Below, piece after piece: positions 60,720 to 64,000 of a stretch of DNA of 64,000 bases. The notes beneath the pieces were generated by a model, which had not been told where the DNA came from, searched no databases, and saw only the letters and a program-made list of their open reading frames with translations. The translations under genes and the position numbers were made by a program. Numbering within the stretch: position 1 is the first letter of the stretch; each line of letters opens with the position of its first letter. This DNA comes from Gemmataceae bacterium (lineage in GTDB: Bacteria; Planctomycetota; Planctomycetia; Gemmatales; Gemmataceae). The stretch covers positions 47,090 to 111,089 of the forward strand of contig JAIEPT010000063.1 in the NCBI GenBank assembly GCA_019748295.1. The letters are read 5' to 3'.

Positions 60720-62090
60720 ATGCTGACGATCTTCAGCAAACCGCGAAAAGACGGCGGTTTTTGCGACGGCCTCCATCGCCGCGACTTCCTCACCGTGGGC
60801 GGTTCGATCCTCGGCGGCCTCACGCTGCCCCAGCTGCTCAAGGCCGACGCCGAGCAAGGCCGAGGCACTCAGCACAAAGCGATCATCAATATTTATCTCC
60901 CCGGCGGCCCTCCCCACATCGATATGTGGGACATGAAGCCGAACGCCCCCGCAGAAATCCGAGGCGAGTTTTCGCCGATCCGCACCAGCGTTCCGGGCAT
61001 CGATATTTGCGAGATGTTCCCTCGCATCGCCGCCCATGCCGAGCGGTTCGCCTTCATCCGCTCGATCTCGGACAGCGACGGCGGACACGACGGCTATCAG
61101 TGCATGACCGGGCACAAGAAGACGCCGCAAACCGCGACCTATTGGCCCATGATGGGATCCTGGGTGAGCCGGGTGCAAGGTTCCGCGAATCAGGCGGTGC
61201 CGCCGAACGTTGCCCTGATGTACGCCACCGGCGAATCGCGTTGGGGCGATCCGTACAATGGCGGCTTCCTCGGCATGGCCCACAACCCTTTCAACATGGT
61301 TGGCGGCGCCACCTCGATGAATCGCGCCCAGGGCCTCACGCTCAACGGCATCACGCTCGAACGCCTCGGCGATCGCGTCGGCCTGATGCGTTCGTTCGAT
61401 TCCGTCAACCGCAAGCTCGATGCTCGCGGCGCCATGGACGGCATGGATGCGTTCTCGCAACAAGCTCTGGGCATCCTTACGTCGTCCCGCCTGATGGACG
61501 CGCTGGACCTCTCGAAGGAAGACCCTCGCGTCGTCGAACGCTACGGCGTCAACGATCCGCGCTTCGAGCGGGACGGCGCCCCGCGCATGGTCCGCAACAT
61601 GTGCATCGCGCGCCGCCTGGTGGAAGCCGGCGCCCGCGTGGTGACGCTCAACTTCAGCCGCTGGGATTGGCACGGTCCGGATGGCCGCAACTTCGACGAA
61701 GGCCGTCGCAGCATGCCGCTGCTCGACATGGGCGTATCGGCTTTGGTGGACGATCTGCACGTTCGCGGGCTTGACCGAGACGTCTCAGTTGTCGTCTGGG
61801 GCGAGTTCGGCCGCACGCCACGCATCAACAAGGACGCCAGCCGCGACCACTGGCCGCAGCTCAACGCCGCACTCGTCGCCGGCGGCGGCATGCGTTTGGG
61901 CCAAGCGATTGGCGAATCGAACCGCTACGCCGAAGTGCCGCACAAGCGTCCGATCAAGTTCCAGGAAGTGTTCGCGACGCTGTATCACAACATCGGCATG
62001 AAGCCCGACGACATCCGCATCTTCGATCCGAACGGCCGACCCACATCGTGGATCGACAACGGCATCGAACCGATCCGCGAACTGGTTTGA
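60720..62090 (+). CDS. DUF1501 family protein, complete
   Basis: A 456-residue paralogue of the 13.9-kb gene. CDGLHRRDFLTVGGSILGGL is the twin-arginine-like signal. NIYLPGGPPHIDMWDMKP, the DGGHDGYQCMTGH segment, ARRLVEAGARVVTLNFSRWDWHG, VVWGEFGRTPRIN and SRDHWPQLNAALVAGGG are family landmarks. Likely exported; substrate unknown. ATG 60720 follows a CCAGGGTTCATTCC stretch. A strong rho-independent terminator follows. Confidence 0.93.
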   Translation: MLTIFSKPRKDGGFCDGLHRRDFLTVGGSILGGLTLPQLLKADAEQGRGTQHKAIINIYLPGGPPHIDMWDMKPNAPAEIRGEFSPIRTSVPGIDICEMFPRIAAHAERFAFIRSISDSDGGHDGYQCMTGHKKTPQTATYWPMMGSWVSRVQGSANQAVPPNVALMYATGESRWGDPYNGGFLGMAHNPFNMVGGATSMNRAQGLTLNGITLERLGDRVGLMRSFDSVNRKLDARGAMDGMDAFSQQALGILTSSRLMDALDLSKEDPRVVERYGVNDPRFERDGAPRMVRNMCIARRLVEAGARVVTLNFSRWDWHGPDGRNFDEGRRSMPLLDMGVSALVDDLHVRGLDRDVSVVVWGEFGRTPRINKDASRDHWPQLNAALVAGGGMRLGQAIGESNRYAEVPHKRPIKFQEVFATLYHNIGMKPDDIRIFDPNGRPTSWIDNGIEPIRELV

Positions 62091-62110
62091 GCGGTCTGTA
62101 AATCAAAGCA

Positions 62111-62143
62111 ATCGCGTCCCAAATTCTTGGGACGCGATTTTTT
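62111..62143 (+). terminator. Rho-independent terminator of DUF1501 gene
   Basis: ATCGCGTCCCAA (62111-62122) pairs with TTGGGACGCGAT (62127-62138) over a 4-nt loop, followed by TTTTT. It lies 20 bp after the stop codon. Confidence 0.93.
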
Positions 62144-62178
62144 GTCGCGCGAATTGCCTGTTCTCGCTTGTTCAACCG

Positions 62179-62619
62179 TTGCATGAGGTGGGCATCACTA
62201 CTGAGGAAACTGCGTCGGGCGCCAAGATCGCCTGCCCTCACTGCTCGCAGAAGCTTCGCGTATCCAATCCGCAAGCAACCGACCGCACGTTGATGGGCGA
62301 GCCGATGCCGCCCGGCTTGAAGGAATTGCTTCTTGCGGCATCGGCTCCTATCGCCGCTGCGGAGAGTCCGAGTATTGCTGAGCGTAACCGGAGGAGACTC
62401 GCTTCCAGCCGAGATTGCGGACGAAGCGTCCTTTGGCGTCCTACAGAGGTCTTTCTTGCGTGCCATGCTAAGTGCCCATCTAGGTCCGAATGGGTGGGGC
62501 CGCAACCGTCTTCGGTCGCGAACTTCAGACATTCTAGGGCTAAATCAGACACGAAATCAGACGCAAACGACGGTTTTCACGTGACGTCCGAAGAGCGCGA
62601 AACTCAGAAGCGGTTATGA
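62179..62619 (+). CDS. Doubtful reading frame with one zinc-knuckle motif
   Basis: An open frame of 146 codons. Near the N-terminus IACPHCSQKLRVSN looks like half of an MJ0042/zinc-ribbon motif, but the second Cys pair is missing. The remainder (PPGLKELLLAASAPIAAAESPS then a Ser/Arg-rich region) resembles nothing I know. Probably the relic of a longer zinc-ribbon protein, or not translated. Confidence 0.25.
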   Translation: MHEVGITTEETASGAKIACPHCSQKLRVSNPQATDRTLMGEPMPPGLKELLLAASAPIAAAESPSIAERNRRRLASSRDCGRSVLWRPTEVFLACHAKCPSRSEWVGPQPSSVANFRHSRAKSDTKSDANDGFHVTSEERETQKRL

Positions 62620-62653
62620 AAACACTTGCGACATCAGTCGCATGTCGTTTCAG

Positions 62654-62726
<73 letters not shown>

Positions 62727-62784
62727 GGTAGGTTTGCGAAATTCTACGACGCTGATTGCGGGCGTCAACGGCATCCCGTGCGAA

Positions 62785-63909
62785 TCAGCGCGGGCGGGAA
62801 CGGCGGTCGTTGGTAATGCCGGCTATGATCGCGTCGCTCATCCTTTCCATCTCTTCCGGCGTCATCGTGGGGTGATATCGACGAACGCGGGCGCCGAGTT
62901 CCTGCGCCAATTGCAGTTCGGTCAACTCTCGGCGATCGCGGGTCACGTCGATGTATTCCGCATGAAGCAGTCGAGCCGTTTGCACCCAGCCCGGAGCCGC
63001 CTTGGGGACGGCTCGGAGCAATGCGTCGGAGGCGAAGTCAGCGCGATACTTCAGGACGCGGTTCAACAGCATGTTGTCAGGCACGTAGGAATTATCGTGC
63101 AATCCAAGTCGATGCTTCATCGCTCGCCGCATCTGTGCGGCGGTTGGGCGAAGCGTTTCGGGGAACGTCCGAAACGCGTGACCGACAAGCGGATTGGTCG
63201 CCATCGCTGAAACATCGTCGAGCGGGGGATAGTCCTCGAAGAAGATGCTGCGGTTCCCCATGGCCATATCCACCATGACGGAGTTCTTCACGAAGCGGAA
63301 GTAGAGATAGTCGTAGTCGTAGATGTAAGTCCCCTGCGGCACGTGCACGGCATTGATTTGCCAGGCGGGAAACCAGGTCTTGCGGTAATTCAGCGTCAGC
63401 AACACCCAACGCGAACTGATGTAGTTGAGTTCCGCCGCCTGTTTGCCTTCGTCCTTGCCGCCTTTCAGCGGAAAGATCGTGCCGTCGTAGAGGAGCACGA
63501 TGGCGGGCTCGCCGGTTTTCTGTTTGTCGAGGCGTTCGGGATCAGGCGGGACTTGGTTGCCGACGATCACGCCCGGGCCGCGAGAAATCGCAAGCAGCGT
63601 CGAAAAGAGAAGGTCGTCGAGCCGTTGGCGAAGTTGCTGAGCCAGCTCGCGGCGCGTGTCGAGAGTTAGCGTGCTTTCTTCCGACACCTCCATGATCAAC
63701 CGTCGCAGCATGTCGGCGGCGCGCTCGGGCAGTTCCCTCTCGATTTCCTTGGACGCCTCCACCGCTTTCTCGACGCGGTCCTTCCAGACTTGCGGCCTTT
63801 CGCTGTTCTCCTTGCGGAAGCGCTCGAGCAACTTGGCTTCGGGATCGGCGGCCGCAATGCCGGAGGCCGCAAGGGCGAGGAGCAAGACGCTGAATAGGCG
63901 AGGCATCAT
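62785..63909 (-). CDS. Secreted protein of unknown function
   Basis: A 374-residue protein with a signal peptide (MMPRLFSVLLLALAASGIAAAD). The mature part starts with a charged helical region (about 25-110: ERFRKENSERPQVWKDRVEK, ERAADMLRRLIMEVSEES). A mixed domain follows (VIVGNQVPPDPERLD, WVLLTLNYRKTWFPAWQINA, FVKNSVMVDMAMGNRSIFFE), then a helical end with MTPEEMERMSDAI. No catalytic motif or family is recognised; likely a planctomycete-specific periplasmic protein. The remaining ~90 bp to the window edge hold only its upstream region. Confidence 0.7.
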   Translation of the reverse strand: MMPRLFSVLLLALAASGIAAADPEAKLLERFRKENSERPQVWKDRVEKAVEASKEIERELPERAADMLRRLIMEVSEESTLTLDTRRELAQQLRQRLDDLLFSTLLAISRGPGVIVGNQVPPDPERLDKQKTGEPAIVLLYDGTIFPLKGGKDEGKQAAELNYISSRWVLLTLNYRKTWFPAWQINAVHVPQGTYIYDYDYLYFRFVKNSVMVDMAMGNRSIFFEDYPPLDDVSAMATNPLVGHAFRTFPETLRPTAAQMRRAMKHRLGLHDNSYVPDNMLLNRVLKYRADFASDALLRAVPKAAPGWVQTARLLHAEYIDVTRDRRELTELQLAQELGARVRRYHPTMTPEEMERMSDAIIAGITNDRRSRPR

Positions 63910-64000
63910 AAATGGTCGCTCACGAAAGACGCTCAGTGTCGATCGGCAGGCAAAGAAAAAGCGGACGCGGGCGGTTGTGCCCGGGGCCGCCCGGGGGGGG

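Noticed and set aside
59666..61774. A 702-codon frame antisense to the protease gene that continues into the DUF1501 gene in another frame
   Set aside because: It crosses two well-supported genes in wrong frames, and its composition is Arg/Gly/Pro-rich without domains.
63980..64000. G/C-only run at the right edge considered as a G-quadruplex or repeat
   Set aside because: A terminal run of G exactly at the window edge is more likely an assembly or read-end artefact.

Overview
The window is a GC-rich bacterial chromosome segment that I assign to a planctomycete, most likely the Gemmatales/Pirellulales side. Lineage-typical markers are three DUF1501 proteins with twin-arginine-like N-termini, a DUF1559 prepilin-like protein, an MJ0042 zinc-ribbon/trypsin fusion, a SpoVG with an inserted zinc ribbon, and long palindromic repeats between genes. 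The first gene is cut by the left edge. The right edge ends in a G/C-only run that may be an assembly end.

Layout. 1-6.5 kb: DUF1501 tail, then a TetR regulator, RND adaptor and RND pump, all on +. 6.5-16.6 kb: Ser/Thr kinase, phosphodiesterase-like protein, HIT protein, dGTPase-like protein, PIN-TRAM membrane protein, a helical lipid-anchored or secreted protein, DUF1501, and a DSD1-type PLP enzyme. 17-18.6 kb: ispE followed by spoVG. 19-20.8 kb: a three-gene HTTM membrane cassette, overlapping at its end with a convergent lone pxpB. 21.5-24.3 kb: a DinG helicase converging on a TMEM175-like channel through a 27-bp perfect inverted repeat that supplies both stop codons. 24.3-31.4 kb (-): alginate-export-type porin, Nudix and tmk (overlapping), a TPR/transthyretin-like fusion, and DUF1559. 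31.8-38 kb: SDR, then a sulfate uptake operon (substrate-binding protein, a 64-aa protein, cysT, cysW, cysA, a DUF2292/OscA-like protein) divergent from an Rrf2 regulator. 38-42.8 kb: Ca2+-type P-ATPase, frr and pyrH. 43.9-45.7 kb: a decayed defence island (frameshifted C5 methyltransferase, truncated DUF262 gene, group II intron 3' fragment). 45.7-52.8 kb (-): rplI, ssb, rpsF, pth, rplY, tpiA, then aroF and pheA separated by a REP-associated (RAYT-like) transposase. 53-57.5 kb: dnaK, two antitoxin-like genes, a glycosyltransferase and hpt. 57.7-64 kb: trypsin-like protease, DUF1501, tRNA-Ala and an uncharacterised secreted protein.

How the parts connect. The strongest overall theme is a mosaic of palindromic intergenic repeat families (labelled R1-R7 below). 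R1 flanks the RAYT-like gene on both sides, supplies the stop codon of that gene and of the Ca2+ ATPase, and recurs at 10.2 and 38.0 kb. This looks like a REPIN/RAYT system. A second theme is a near-identical promoter/operator element of about 31 bp that precedes both the sulfate operon and the DUF1559 leader. A related palindrome sits on the Rrf2 gene's own promoter, which suggests one sulfur-responsive regulon covering all three. All functions are read from motifs and protein similarity recalled from known families. No database search was run.
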